From an uncultured Lachnospiraceae bacterium (lineage in GTDB: Bacteria > Bacillota > Clostridia > Lachnospirales > Lachnospiraceae), in contig CAIFEV010000001.1 of NCBI GenBank assembly GCA_903789615.1, forward strand, positions 124,001 to 188,000: DNA of 64,000 nucleotides, in the 5' to 3' direction. Shown piece after piece: positions 41,797 through 51,052 of this stretch. A program made the position numbers and the translations under genes. Each line of letters opens with the position of its first letter. The stretch's first letter is position 1. A model generated the notes under the pieces. That model was not told the origin of the DNA. It worked only from the letters and a program-made list of their open reading frames with translations, and did not search any database.

Positions 41797-43410
41797 ATGG
41801 CGGAATGGAACATACCAGGCGGAATCTGCGCCGGAACGCTGCCGGTGAGCGGCTTTCATATTCTTGACCTCACAGACGGGACAGGAACCGTGCGGGAGGT
41901 TTCCGAAAATCTCTGCCAGATGACCGGATACCCGAAGCGGTTCCTGACACAGCCGGACGGATACGTCAGCATGATCGCCGCAGAGGACAGAAAGCGCTAC
42001 CGGCAGTTTCTCAAAGAGGTCCGGGAAAGTCTTACACAGAAGAGCGAGTGGTACCGGATTATCTGTGCCGACGGCACGGTAAAATACGTAAATGACACAA
42101 TTGTGCCGGTGAGAGTGCAGACGGGCGCTCTCGCCGGCTGTTCGTCGCTCTCGGACATCTCCGGCTTACAGGACGAGCTGTGTGAAAAAAGAAAGTCGGA
42201 TACCGGCTGGTACATCCGGGCTCTGACCGAAGTCTACGACAAGATCTTCCGCTTCGATCACGCGACGGACACGGTCACATGCATCTACAGCGGCGGATCA
42301 CCCCTGTTCTCGGCTTTTGAAAATGTTCCGATGAATGCGGGAAGCGCCTCCGGGCGATGGATAAACGGCATGGTGGCGCCGGAGGACCAGGCGCGGGTTG
42401 CGTCCTACTTCGCGGCCGTTGAAGGCGGTAAGGAAGAGGCGCCGGCCGCGATCACCTATGATGCGAAGTCCTCGGACGGACATCTGCGCCGGTACACCGG
42501 CATCTCGCTGAAGATGGAAGAGGGGGTCAGCCTTTTCTGCTGCCGGGTTCTCCCGGAGGAGACACAGGCGGACATTTTAAGAAGAGAGAACGCCTCACTG
42601 ACGGAGACGATGCATGAGATCATCAGCCGGTTCACGGAAGGGATAGCGGCCTTTGAGATCACGCCGGACTGGGGCGTACGGCCTCTTTACGCCAGTGAGA
42701 ATGTGTGGAAATTCTTCGGAGTCACGGAAAAAGAATGGCTGTCCCTCATGAAGAAGGAGACGCCGATGCCGGAATTTGTCGCGAAGAGCCGGGCTGACAT
42801 TTCAGAGTTTGCGGACCTGCTCGCAAGCGGAGAACACACGTTTGAGTACCTGGACGTTAAGGAGCAGCGCATCCGGAAGCTGAGAGCAGTCTGCTCCCAG
42901 AAAACCCAGAGCAGTACGCCGAGATTTGTCATGCTGTACAACCTGGACGGGAAGAGAGAGGAGGCCGGGGAAGAGGAACGCCCGAAGGTCTTCATCCGGA
43001 CGTTCGGGTATTTTGACGTATTTGTCGGGGAGAAGCCGGTTGTGTTCCGGAACCGGAAGGCGAAGGAACTGCTGGCGCTTCTCACGGACCGCAGGGGCGG
43101 CTTCGTCACGAGTGAGGAGGCGGTCGGATTCCTCTGGGAGGACGAGCCGGTGACGCCGGTGACGCTCTCGCGGTACCGCAAGGTGGCTCTGCGGCTTAAA
43201 ATAACGCTGGAGTCGTACGGAATAGGGGACATTGTGGAGTCGGTGTCCGGAAGCCGGCGGCTCGTCCCGGAGGCGGTGCGCTGCGACCTGTACGATTATC
43301 TGTCGGGCAGTCCGCGGTATGCCTCCCTGTTCAAGGGCGTGTATCTGCAGAACTACAGCTGGGGCGAGGTGACACTCGCAGAACTCACCGGCCGTATCCT
43401 GGACCTGTAG
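41797..43410 (+). CDS. PAS-domain protein with C-terminal winged-helix DNA-binding domain
   Basis: A 537-residue soluble protein. Residues of about 20-120 look like a PAS domain (LCQMTGYPKRFL, then WYRIICADGTVKYVNDTIVPV); the middle part resembles two more PAS-like segments with weaker similarity. Residues of about 400-510 (FIRTFGYFDVFVGEKPVVFRNRKAKELLALLTDRRGGFVTSEEAVGFLWED) match the OmpR/SARP-type winged helix. It lacks receiver and kinase domains, so it appears to be a one-component sensor-regulator. The ATG follows GAGGAGG. Its target is unknown; it lies between the fatty-acid operon and a convergent MATE gene whose stop codon directly abuts its own. Confidence 0.8.
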   Translation: MAEWNIPGGICAGTLPVSGFHILDLTDGTGTVREVSENLCQMTGYPKRFLTQPDGYVSMIAAEDRKRYRQFLKEVRESLTQKSEWYRIICADGTVKYVNDTIVPVRVQTGALAGCSSLSDISGLQDELCEKRKSDTGWYIRALTEVYDKIFRFDHATDTVTCIYSGGSPLFSAFENVPMNAGSASGRWINGMVAPEDQARVASYFAAVEGGKEEAPAAITYDAKSSDGHLRRYTGISLKMEEGVSLFCCRVLPEETQADILRRENASLTETMHEIISRFTEGIAAFEITPDWGVRPLYASENVWKFFGVTEKEWLSLMKKETPMPEFVAKSRADISEFADLLASGEHTFEYLDVKEQRIRKLRAVCSQKTQSSTPRFVMLYNLDGKREEAGEEERPKVFIRTFGYFDVFVGEKPVVFRNRKAKELLALLTDRRGGFVTSEEAVGFLWEDEPVTPVTLSRYRKVALRLKITLESYGIGDIVESVSGSRRLVPEAVRCDLYDYLSGSPRYASLFKGVYLQNYSWGEVTLAELTGRILDL

Positions 43411-44811
43411 TCAGATGACGGAGTGCTTCAGCCAGCGGCCGGAGAAGTAGCGGATCGTGAAGAGAACCCCGCGGCATCCCCAGTCCATGAACATGCCGAT
43501 CCAGACAGCTACGGCGCCTAAGCCTGCCGCGCGGATGAGAAGCGTGGTGACCATCACGCGGCAGATCCACATGGTGCAGCTCGCGGCGATCATGGAGAAG
43601 CGCACGTCGCCGGCGGCGCGCATGGCGTTGGCGGGCGTGAAGGACGGGATCCAGATCAGCGGCTTGACGATCGTGATGAGGAGTGTCATGGAAAGACACT
43701 GGCTTAAGGCGTCCGGCTCCATCCCGGCCAGAATGCACACCGGGCGGGCGAGGGCATACACGATAAGGCAGTTGAGCAGAAGCGCAAACCACGCGTCCCG
43801 GCAGATCCGGGCGGTGAAGTATTTCGCCTCTTCGACTTTTCCCGAGCCGAGGCACTGGCCGACGACGGTCATCAGGCCGGTCCCGATTGCGACCGGCGCC
43901 ATGCCGTTTAGCGACTCGAAGATCACGGTCATGGCCTGCGCCGCGATCTGGGTTGTGCCGAGCGTCGAGACGCTCGACTGGATGGCGAGCTTGCCGAACT
44001 GGAACATTCCGTTTTCGACGGCCGACGGGATGCCGATGTTGAAAATTTTCTTTATGATTCCAAAGTCCGGACGCACGGCGTACCGGCGGATGACAATCGG
44101 CTTCGTGTCCCGGCGCAGGGCCAGGAAGATCCACACGCAGCTGAACATGCGGGAGAGCAGCGTCGAGAGCGCCGCTCCTCCGACCCCCATGGAAAATGCA
44201 TACATGAACAGCGCGTTTCCGGCGATATTCATGCAGTTGGAGCACACGCCCACAATGGTGGGAAATCGCGATTCTCCGCCGGCCCTGTAAAAGGCGGATC
44301 CGGCGGAAAAGAGGGCTATGAACGGGAAGGATACAGACGTGTAGCTGAAATAGGTGACAGCGTTGTCCATGACGTCCGGTTCCACGGCTCCGAACACCAG
44401 CCCCAGCAGCGGACGGTTGATGAGGAAGCAGACAAGCCCTGTCAGTCCGGCAAGAAACGCCACGGAGATCATGACCTGACCTGCCGCGGCGTTGGCCGCC
44501 TTCAGATCTCTGGCGCCGATATAATGCGAACAGATAATGGTGGCGCCGGCCGCGAAGGCCGAGAAGATCTGGATCACGAGCACGTTGATGGAGTCGGCAA
44601 GCGACACGGCCGAGAGGGCTGCGCTGCCCAGGTTGGAGACCATCATACTGTCGACCATACCCATCAGGGATTCCAGAAGTGTCTGGATGACCAGCGGGAT
44701 CATGAGGGCCCTGAGCTGCTCTCCGGTAAAGGTCAGATGGTCAAAATCAATCTTAGAGGCGTCGTACAGGCGGCTTTTCAGAGCATTCTTTTGTTTTGTC
44801 AGAGATTTCAT
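43411..44811 (-). CDS. MATE-family exporter
   Basis: A 466-residue MATE protein with 12 hydrophobic segments. The N-terminal TGEQLRALMIPLVIQTLLESLMGMVDSMMVSNLG is the family opening, preceded by about 27 soluble residues. The second half starts NIGIPSAVENGMFQFGKLAIQ. It is the third MATE gene in the window and is not closely similar to the other two by eye. Its stop codon abuts the stop of the convergent regulator with no gap, so the two transcripts must overlap at their 3' ends. The substrate is unknown. Confidence 0.9.
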   Translation of the reverse strand: MKSLTKQKNALKSRLYDASKIDFDHLTFTGEQLRALMIPLVIQTLLESLMGMVDSMMVSNLGSAALSAVSLADSINVLVIQIFSAFAAGATIICSHYIGARDLKAANAAAGQVMISVAFLAGLTGLVCFLINRPLLGLVFGAVEPDVMDNAVTYFSYTSVSFPFIALFSAGSAFYRAGGESRFPTIVGVCSNCMNIAGNALFMYAFSMGVGGAALSTLLSRMFSCVWIFLALRRDTKPIVIRRYAVRPDFGIIKKIFNIGIPSAVENGMFQFGKLAIQSSVSTLGTTQIAAQAMTVIFESLNGMAPVAIGTGLMTVVGQCLGSGKVEEAKYFTARICRDAWFALLLNCLIVYALARPVCILAGMEPDALSQCLSMTLLITIVKPLIWIPSFTPANAMRAAGDVRFSMIAASCTMWICRVMVTTLLIRAAGLGAVAVWIGMFMDWGCRGVLFTIRYFSGRWLKHSVI

Positions 44812-44954
44812 TTGTGGGAACTCCTGAACGGAACATTTTTCTTATTTTCTCTCATTTTTAATGGAAATACCAGAGGCGTCAGGCAGGATTACAGAAACAG
44901 AAGCGGCCTGCAGAAGACTTTCCCGAAATCTTACACAGTTTTTACCGTGACAGA

Positions 44955-44983
44955 TTGACAAATAATTAACCATGTTCTATAGT
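44955..44983 (+). promoter_or_regulatory. Promoter of the fumarate reduction operon
   Basis: TTGACA (44955-44960) and TATAGT (44978-44983) are 17 bases apart, almost a full consensus. The transcript would begin near 44990 and have a leader of about 77 bases. No cre box or other operator was recognised. The remainder of 44812-45066 shows no gene. Confidence 0.85.
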
Positions 44984-45066
44984 TGAACAAGCAGTAGTTT
45001 TCAGAATGCAGTTTAATGGGACAAACTCCTGTAAGACTGCCTAACCTATCTGGTTTGGAGGTAAAA

Positions 45067-46443
45067 ATGGAATACCGCATTGAACATGATTCCATGGGCG
45101 AAGTCAGGGTGCCGGCCAATCACTGCTGGGGTGCCCAGACCGAGAGAAGCCATGAGAATTTCCAGATCGGCGTCGGAATCGAGACGATGCCGAAGGAAAT
45201 CATCCATGCTTTCGGAATTCTGAAGAAGGCGGCAGCCGAGGCCAATCATGAGCTGAAGCCGGAGAAGATGACGGACGGGAAGCTTGCCGTGATTGAGGCG
45301 GCGGCGGACAAGGTTATCAGCGGTGAGCTGAACAGCGAATTTCCGCTCGTCGTGTGGCAGACCGGTTCCGGCACCCAGTCCAACATGAATGCCAACGAAG
45401 TGATTGCCAATGTGGCGAATTCCATTGCGGGAAAGAAACTCTGTCATCCGAATGATGACATCAATATGAGCCAGTCGAGCAATGACACGTTCCCGACGGC
45501 GATGCACATCTCCGCGGTCCTGGCGCTTGAGGACAAGCTGATTCCGGCGGCCCAGGAACTGATTGAGACATTCTTAAAGCTGGAGAGGGAGAATGCCGGG
45601 ATCGTCAAATCCGGCAGAACGCATCTGCAGGATGCCGTTCCGATTTCCTTCTCACAGGAGATCAGCGGCTGGAGAAGTTCGCTGGAGCGCGACGTCGAGC
45701 TGGTGAAGATGGCGGTAGAACCGCTGAAGAGCCTGGCGCTGGGCGGCACGGCGGTCGGAACGGGGCTGAATGCGCCGAAGGGCTTTGACCGGCTGGTGGC
45801 CGAAAAGGTTTCCGGCCTGACCGGCAAGACCTTCCGCACGGCGGAGAACAAATTCCACGCTCTGACCTCCAAGGATGAGATCGTGTTCGCCCACGGCGCC
45901 GTGAAGGCGATGGCCTCGGACATGATGAAGATCGCCAACGACGTGAGATGGCTCGCATCCGGCCCGAGAGACGGCCTGGGCGAGATCACAATCCCGGCCA
46001 ACGAGCCCGGTTCCTCCATCATGCCGGGTAAGGTCAACCCGACGCAGTGCGAGCAGGTCACGATGGTGGCAGTGCAGATCATTGGCAATGACACGGCCAT
46101 CGGCATGGCAGCCACGCAGGGCAACTTTGAGCTGAACGTTTTCATGCCGGTGATCGCCTACAACTTCCAGCAGTCTGTGCGGATTCTCTCCGAATCCATC
46201 CGCTCGTTCAATAAAAACTGCGCGGTCGGCATTAAGGCGAACAGGGAAAAGATGCACCACAACCTCTACAATTCGCTGATGCTCGTGACGGCTCTGAATC
46301 CGTACATCGGATATGAGAAGGCCGCGAAGACGAGCCAGCTTGCATTCAGGGAAAATATCTCGCTGAAGGAAGCATGCGTAAAGCTCGGATTCCTGACAGC
46401 GGAAGAATTCGACAAGGTCTTCCATCCGGAACAGATGGTCTGA
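45067..46443 (+). CDS. fumC: Class II fumarate hydratase
   Basis: Interconverts malate and fumarate; here it most likely dehydrates malate to supply the fumarate reductase encoded in the same operon. The 458-residue protein has SGTQSNMNANEVIAN, SQSSNDTFPTAMHI, SGRTHLQDA and the superfamily signature GSSIMPGKVNP. It is a cofactor-free enzyme, and so oxygen-stable. I use ATG 45067, since TTGGAGGT lies eight bases before; an in-frame start at 45016 has no ribosome site. It is the first gene after the promoter and is 17 bases from hdrB. Confidence 0.95.
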   Translation: MEYRIEHDSMGEVRVPANHCWGAQTERSHENFQIGVGIETMPKEIIHAFGILKKAAAEANHELKPEKMTDGKLAVIEAAADKVISGELNSEFPLVVWQTGSGTQSNMNANEVIANVANSIAGKKLCHPNDDINMSQSSNDTFPTAMHISAVLALEDKLIPAAQELIETFLKLERENAGIVKSGRTHLQDAVPISFSQEISGWRSSLERDVELVKMAVEPLKSLALGGTAVGTGLNAPKGFDRLVAEKVSGLTGKTFRTAENKFHALTSKDEIVFAHGAVKAMASDMMKIANDVRWLASGPRDGLGEITIPANEPGSSIMPGKVNPTQCEQVTMVAVQIIGNDTAIGMAATQGNFELNVFMPVIAYNFQQSVRILSESIRSFNKNCAVGIKANREKMHHNLYNSLMLVTALNPYIGYEKAAKTSQLAFRENISLKEACVKLGFLTAEEFDKVFHPEQMV

Positions 46444-46460
46444 CAAGAAAGGCATGACAG

Positions 46461-47252
46461 ATGGTTTACAACTATTTTCCAGGCTGTACGTTAAAGGAGA
46501 AGGCTAAGGATCTTGACACCTGGGGGCGCAGATGCGCGCAGGCACTCGGGGTCCCGCTCACAGAGATTCCGGAATGGCAGTGCTGCGGCGGCGTGTATCC
46601 GCTCTCAAAGGATGAAGTTGCCATCCGGCTTTCTTCCATCCGGGCGCTCATCTACGCGAGGGACAACGGCGGAACGCTCGTCACGCTCTGCTCTGCCTGC
46701 CACAACGTGCTGAAACAGACCAATTACGACATCGCGGACGATGAGAACTTCAGCCTGAAGGTCAACAACTACATCGCTTCGGACGGTCAGGAGTACCACG
46801 GTGAGACGAAGGTGCTTCACTATCTTGAGCTTCTGCGCGACGTTGTAGGATTTGACAATGTAAAGAAGGCGGTGAAGAATCCGCTGACGGGGCAGAAGAT
46901 CGGCGCGTATTACGGCTGCCTTCTCCTGCGGCCGGGGAAGAAAATGGCGATGGACAACCCGGAGAACCCGAGGATCATGGAGGACCTTCTTGCTGCCATC
47001 GGCGCCACACCGGTCGTATATGCGCAGAGAAATGAGTGCTGCGGCGGATACCTGACACTCGAGGACAGCGCTCTTCCGGAAAAGAGAGTGAAGAGGATCC
47101 TTGAGAACGCGAAGGCGCAGGGCGCCGACAAGCTTATCACCGCCTGCCCGCTGTGCTTCTACAACCTGAAGAAGTACGCAGACGGCACAGGTGTTGAAAT
47201 CCGGTATCTCACGGATGTTCTGGCCGAGGCACTCGGCGTGAAGGAGGGCTGA
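46461..47252 (+). CDS. hdrB: Heterodisulfide reductase subunit B-like protein (two CCG domains)
   Basis: A 263-residue HdrB-type protein with two cysteine-rich CCG domains. Domain 1 is Cys9, Cys41-Cys42-Gly, Cys77-x2-Cys80; domain 2 is the cysteine in YYGC, then NECCGG, then CPLC. In methanogen HdrB these bind two non-cubane [4Fe-4S] clusters that reduce the CoM-CoB disulfide. Clostridia lack those coenzymes, so here it should pass electrons to another acceptor, most simply the FrdB/FrdA proteins of the same operon. It is 17 bases after fumC and 2 bases before hdrC. Confidence 0.93.
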   Translation: MVYNYFPGCTLKEKAKDLDTWGRRCAQALGVPLTEIPEWQCCGGVYPLSKDEVAIRLSSIRALIYARDNGGTLVTLCSACHNVLKQTNYDIADDENFSLKVNNYIASDGQEYHGETKVLHYLELLRDVVGFDNVKKAVKNPLTGQKIGAYYGCLLLRPGKKMAMDNPENPRIMEDLLAAIGATPVVYAQRNECCGGYLTLEDSALPEKRVKRILENAKAQGADKLITACPLCFYNLKKYADGTGVEIRYLTDVLAEALGVKEG

Positions 47253-47254
47253 AG

Positions 47255-47647
47255 ATGGCATCGAATTATACAGTGACGCCGGAAGAAATTCTGGCGATCA
47301 GCGGCGTGAATCCCCGCAAGTGCATGAAATGCGGCCGCTGCACGGCGACCTGCCCGGCATTTGACGAGATGGAGTATCATCCGCATCAGTTTGTGGCCAT
47401 GGTCGAGAGCGGACGGATTGAAGAGCTGATGAACAGCCGCTCCATCTACCGCTGCCTTTCCTGCATGGCCTGCATCGAGCGCTGCCCGAGACAGGTTGAC
47501 CCGGCCCGCCTGATCGAGGCTGTCCGCCTGGCGGTGGAGCGGAAGCAGGGAGGAAATCACCTGATCCCGGATCAGGTCCCGGAGCGGCTTGACGCGGATA
47601 TGCCGCAGCAGCTTCTGGTTTCGGCTTACCGCAAGTACACGAAGTAA
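47255..47647 (+). CDS. hdrC: Heterodisulfide reductase subunit C-like ferredoxin protein
   Basis: A 130-residue protein with two [4Fe-4S] motifs, CMKCGRCTATCP near residue 23 and CLSCMACIERCP near residue 68, the HdrC arrangement. It should relay electrons from HdrA to HdrB. It is shorter than archaeal HdrC (about 180 residues), lacking part of the C terminus. It is 2 bases after hdrB and 11 bases before hdrA. Confidence 0.92.
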   Translation: MASNYTVTPEEILAISGVNPRKCMKCGRCTATCPAFDEMEYHPHQFVAMVESGRIEELMNSRSIYRCLSCMACIERCPRQVDPARLIEAVRLAVERKQGGNHLIPDQVPERLDADMPQQLLVSAYRKYTK

Positions 47648-47658
47648 AGGAGAGGAAA

Positions 47659-49653
47659 ATGCAGAAAATCGGTGTTTTTGTCTGCCACTGCGGAACCAAT
47701 ATCGCCGCAACGGTGGATGTTGAGGCCGTTGCCGAGGCGGCGCGCCATGTTCCGGGCGTTGTGTACGCCACGGACTACACCTATATGTGCTCCCAGAGCG
47801 GTCAGGATCTCATCCAGGATGCCGTCAAGAAATACGGCCTGACCGGCGTGGTTGTCTGCTCCTGCTCTCCGAGAATGCACGAGAAGACATTCCGCAAGGC
47901 GGTGAATGCCGTCGGCATGAATCCGTACCTGCTTGAGATTGCGAACATCCGCGAGCAGTGCTCCTGGGTTCATAAGGACAAGGAAATCGGAACGCAGAAG
48001 GCCATCGCCCTGATGAAGGCGGCGGTCGCAAAAGCGGAGCTTGACTCCCCGCTCACAGCCGGTGAGACGCCGGTCGTCAAGAGAGCGCTGGTCATCGGCG
48101 GCGGTATCGCCGGCATGCAGACTGCGCTTGACATCGCGGACGCTGGATACGATGTCGATATCGTCGAGAAGAACCCGACGATCGGCGGCAAGATGGCCCA
48201 GCTGGACAAGACGTTCCCGACGCTGGACTGCTCGTCCTGCATCGTCACCCCGAAGATGGTTGAAGTCGGACAGAACGAGAAGATTCACATTTATTCTTAC
48301 AGCGAAGTGACCAATGTGTCCGGCTTTGTCGGAAACTTCAAGGTAACCATCAAACGGAAGGCCAGATACGTCGATGAGACGAAGTGCACGGGCTGCGGCC
48401 TCTGCACCGAGAAGTGCCCGATGAAGAAGGCTCCGAATGAGTTCAACTTAGGGCTCAACAACCGCACGGCCGTCTATATCCCATTTGCCCAGGCTGTTCC
48501 GAAGGTAGCGACCATCGATCCGAACTACTGCCTGATGCTGAACAAGGGCGTGTGCGGGCTGTGCTCCAAGGTCTGCGGCGCCGGCGCGATCAACTACAAG
48601 GATACGGACAAGGAGATCGAAGTCGAGTACGGCGCGATCGTCGCGGCGACCGGCTACGAGATCATGGATGTCTCAAAATATGATGAGTACGCTTATTCGC
48701 AGAGTCCGGACGTCGTGACGTCTCTTGAGTACGAGCGCCTCATGAACGCCGCGGGCCCGACCGGCGGCGAGCTTCTGCGCCCGTCCGACCACAAGCGCCC
48801 GAAGACGATCGTATTCGTACAGTGCGTCGGCTCCCGCGAGTGCGATTCCACACGCGGCGGCAAGCCGTACTGCTCCAAGATCTGCTGTATGTACACGGCC
48901 AAGCACGCCATGCTGACGAAGGACCACTATCCGGACACCGACATTTATGTCTTCTATATTGATGTCCGCACGCCGGGCAAGAACTTCGACGAATTCTACC
49001 GCCGGGCGGTGGAACAGTACGGCGTTCACTACATCAAAGGTGCCGTCGGCAAGGTGACGCCGGAGAACGGAAAGCTCATCGTACAGGCCTCCGACCTGCT
49101 TATGAACGAGCAGCTGACCATCAATGCGGATATGGTAGTCCTCGCGGCTGCCATCGAGCCGAGCCACAGCGCGAGACACCTGGCGACCATGCTCACCGCT
49201 TCCATGGACACCAATGACTGGTTCACTGAAGCCCATCCGAAGCTGAGACCTGTCGAGAGCCCGACAGCCGGCGTATTCCTCTCCGGCGTGTGCCAGGGCC
49301 CGAAGGACATCCCGGAGACCGTCGCCCAGGCCGGCGCGGCGGCAAGCAAGGTCATCGGACTTCTCTCGAAGGACAAGCTGGCCGGCAACCCGTGCGTGGC
49401 GCATTCCGACGAGATGATGTGCACCGGATGCTCCCAGTGCGCAGATGTGTGCCCGTATGGCGCGATTACCTATGTGGACAAGGAATTCCGCATGCGCGAC
49501 CGCACGACCAAAGTCAGAAGAGTCGCACAGGTCAATCCGGCCGTCTGCCAGGGCTGCGGTGCCTGCACCGTCACCTGCCCGAGCGGCGCGATGGATCTGA
49601 ACGGATTCTCCAACAGTGAGATTATGGCGGAGGTAGATGCATTATGCAGATGA
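47659..49653 (+). CDS. hdrA: Heterodisulfide reductase subunit A-like flavoprotein
   Basis: A 664-residue iron-sulfur flavoprotein; in characterised HdrA proteins the FAD is the site of electron bifurcation. The N-terminal FeS domain (VCHCGTN, VVCSCSPRMHEKTF) is followed by the FAD-binding thioredoxin-reductase-like fold (VIGGGIAGMQTALDIADAGY; DCSSCIVTP), an inserted ferredoxin with CTGCGLCTEKCP and CGLCSKVCG, and a C-terminal ferredoxin with CTGCSQCADVCP and CQGCGACTVTCP. All motifs look complete. The gene is preceded by GGAGAGG and its 3' end overlaps the flxD-like gene. Confidence 0.95.
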   Translation: MQKIGVFVCHCGTNIAATVDVEAVAEAARHVPGVVYATDYTYMCSQSGQDLIQDAVKKYGLTGVVVCSCSPRMHEKTFRKAVNAVGMNPYLLEIANIREQCSWVHKDKEIGTQKAIALMKAAVAKAELDSPLTAGETPVVKRALVIGGGIAGMQTALDIADAGYDVDIVEKNPTIGGKMAQLDKTFPTLDCSSCIVTPKMVEVGQNEKIHIYSYSEVTNVSGFVGNFKVTIKRKARYVDETKCTGCGLCTEKCPMKKAPNEFNLGLNNRTAVYIPFAQAVPKVATIDPNYCLMLNKGVCGLCSKVCGAGAINYKDTDKEIEVEYGAIVAATGYEIMDVSKYDEYAYSQSPDVVTSLEYERLMNAAGPTGGELLRPSDHKRPKTIVFVQCVGSRECDSTRGGKPYCSKICCMYTAKHAMLTKDHYPDTDIYVFYIDVRTPGKNFDEFYRRAVEQYGVHYIKGAVGKVTPENGKLIVQASDLLMNEQLTINADMVVLAAAIEPSHSARHLATMLTASMDTNDWFTEAHPKLRPVESPTAGVFLSGVCQGPKDIPETVAQAGAAASKVIGLLSKDKLAGNPCVAHSDEMMCTGCSQCADVCPYGAITYVDKEFRMRDRTTKVRRVAQVNPAVCQGCGACTVTCPSGAMDLNGFSNSEIMAEVDALCR

Positions 49654-50093
49654 CAAATGACAACGAAACCTGGGAACCGAAGATCATCGCGTTCTGCTGC
49701 AACTGGTGCTCCTACTCCGGCGCGGATCTGGCCGGAACCAACCGCCTGAACTATCCTGCCAATGTAAAGATCATCCGTGTTCCCTGCTCCTGCCGGATTA
49801 ACCCGATGTTCATCCTGCGGGCATTTCAGCGCGGAGCGGACGGCGTGATCATCTGCGGATGCCATCCGGGCGACTGCCACTACATGACCGGAAACTATCA
49901 CACCAGACGGCGCATGACACTCCTGTTCTCCATGCTGGATTATCTGGGCATCGAGAAGGAGCGCACGAGAGTCGAGTGGGTATCGGCGGCCGAGGGCCAG
50001 AGATTTGTCGATGTCATGAACGATTTCGTCGGACAGATCACGAAGCTTGGACGCTGCAGAAGACTGGAGGATTTAAGATGCAGGACGAATTGA
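49644..50093 (+). CDS. flxD: MvhD/FlxD-type iron-sulfur protein
   Basis: A 149-residue MvhD/FrhD-like protein with FCCNWCSYSGAD near the N terminus, VPCSCRINP and the cluster ICGCHPGDCHY, as in proteins carrying one [2Fe-2S] cluster between an electron-donating module and HdrA. It overlaps the end of hdrA by ten bases, with GGAGG upstream in hdrA. Its 3' end overlaps the next gene by 16 bases. The order hdrA-flxD-flxC-flxB-flxA is the reverse of flxABCD-hdrABC in sulfate reducers. Confidence 0.9.
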   Translation: MQMTNDNETWEPKIIAFCCNWCSYSGADLAGTNRLNYPANVKIIRVPCSCRINPMFILRAFQRGADGVIICGCHPGDCHYMTGNYHTRRRMTLLFSMLDYLGIEKERTRVEWVSAAEGQRFVDVMNDFVGQITKLGRCRRLEDLRCRTN

Positions 50094-51052
50094 AAAAACG
50101 CGCCTGTGAGCTGCTTGCAGACGGGACGGTAAACCGGGTCCTGGGCTGGTCGGCCGGTGACTTCTTTTACGACATCACACCGACGGTCTTTGAGAGCGCA
50201 GAGGATATTAATAAGAACTTTGTCTACAACGATTTCTGCGGCGCGAATCTGTCCAAGTACCTGATCGCCGAGTCACAGAAGGAAGGAAAGATCGCGGTCT
50301 TCTTAAAACCCTGCGACACCTACAGCTTCAACCAGCTGATGACGGAGCACAGGCTGAAGAGAGAGAATATTTACGCAGTCGGCATCCCCTGCGACGGAAA
50401 GGTCAGCGCCGAGACGCTGCACGATGCGGGGATCCACGGTATCCTCGCCGTGAAGAAAGACGGAGATGATCTGGTCTGCGACACGGTGTATGGGGAAAAG
50501 CGCATGGCATTTGACGTTGCGCAGGACGAGCGGTGCCGCAGCTGCAAGAGCCGGAAACATGTCGTGTATGACGAACTCATCGGAGAAGAGGGCGAGGTTC
50601 TGGATTCCCACCGGTTCGATGAGGTTGAGAAGCTCGAGGCCATGACACCGGAGGAGCGCTTCAACTTCTGGCAGGGCGAGCTTTCCCGCTGCATCCGCTG
50701 CAATGCGTGCCGCAACGTATGCCCGGCCTGCAACTGTGAGCTGTGCGTGTTCGACAACCCGAAGTCCGGCGTCTTCTCCAAGGCTGCTTCCAACGACTTT
50801 GAGGACGCGAACTTCCATATCATCCGCGCGTTCCACGTCGCCGGCCGCTGCACGGACTGCGGCGAGTGCTCGCGCGTATGCCCGGAGCACATTCCGCTCC
50901 ATCTGCTGAACCGCAAGTTCATCAAGGATATCGATACGCTCTACGGCGACTATCAGGCCGGAGAGAAGGAAGGCCAGATGAGCCCGCTTTCTGCATTTAC
51001 CGAGGATCGTGACGCAGAGCCTTCCATCGTTCAGAAAGGGGGTATCCGCTGA
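50078..51052 (+). CDS. flxC: FlxC-like 4Fe-4S dicluster, F420-hydrogenase-beta-like electron-transfer subunit
   Basis: A 324-residue soluble protein. The N-terminal 200 residues resemble the FrhB/FdhB-type domain (LGWSAGDFFYD, VFLKPCDTYSF, GIPCDG, CRSCKSRKH). The C-terminal part has two ferredoxin motifs, CIRCNACRNVCPACNC and CTDCGECSRVCP. It should pass electrons between the pyridine-nucleotide subunit and FlxD/HdrA. ATG 50078 is supported by TGGAGG; a longer in-frame reading from 49859 lies inside flxD. The name FlxC is by position and FeS content, not by a search. Confidence 0.8.
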   Translation: MQDELKKRACELLADGTVNRVLGWSAGDFFYDITPTVFESAEDINKNFVYNDFCGANLSKYLIAESQKEGKIAVFLKPCDTYSFNQLMTEHRLKRENIYAVGIPCDGKVSAETLHDAGIHGILAVKKDGDDLVCDTVYGEKRMAFDVAQDERCRSCKSRKHVVYDELIGEEGEVLDSHRFDEVEKLEAMTPEERFNFWQGELSRCIRCNACRNVCPACNCELCVFDNPKSGVFSKAASNDFEDANFHIIRAFHVAGRCTDCGECSRVCPEHIPLHLLNRKFIKDIDTLYGDYQAGEKEGQMSPLSAFTEDRDAEPSIVQKGGIR

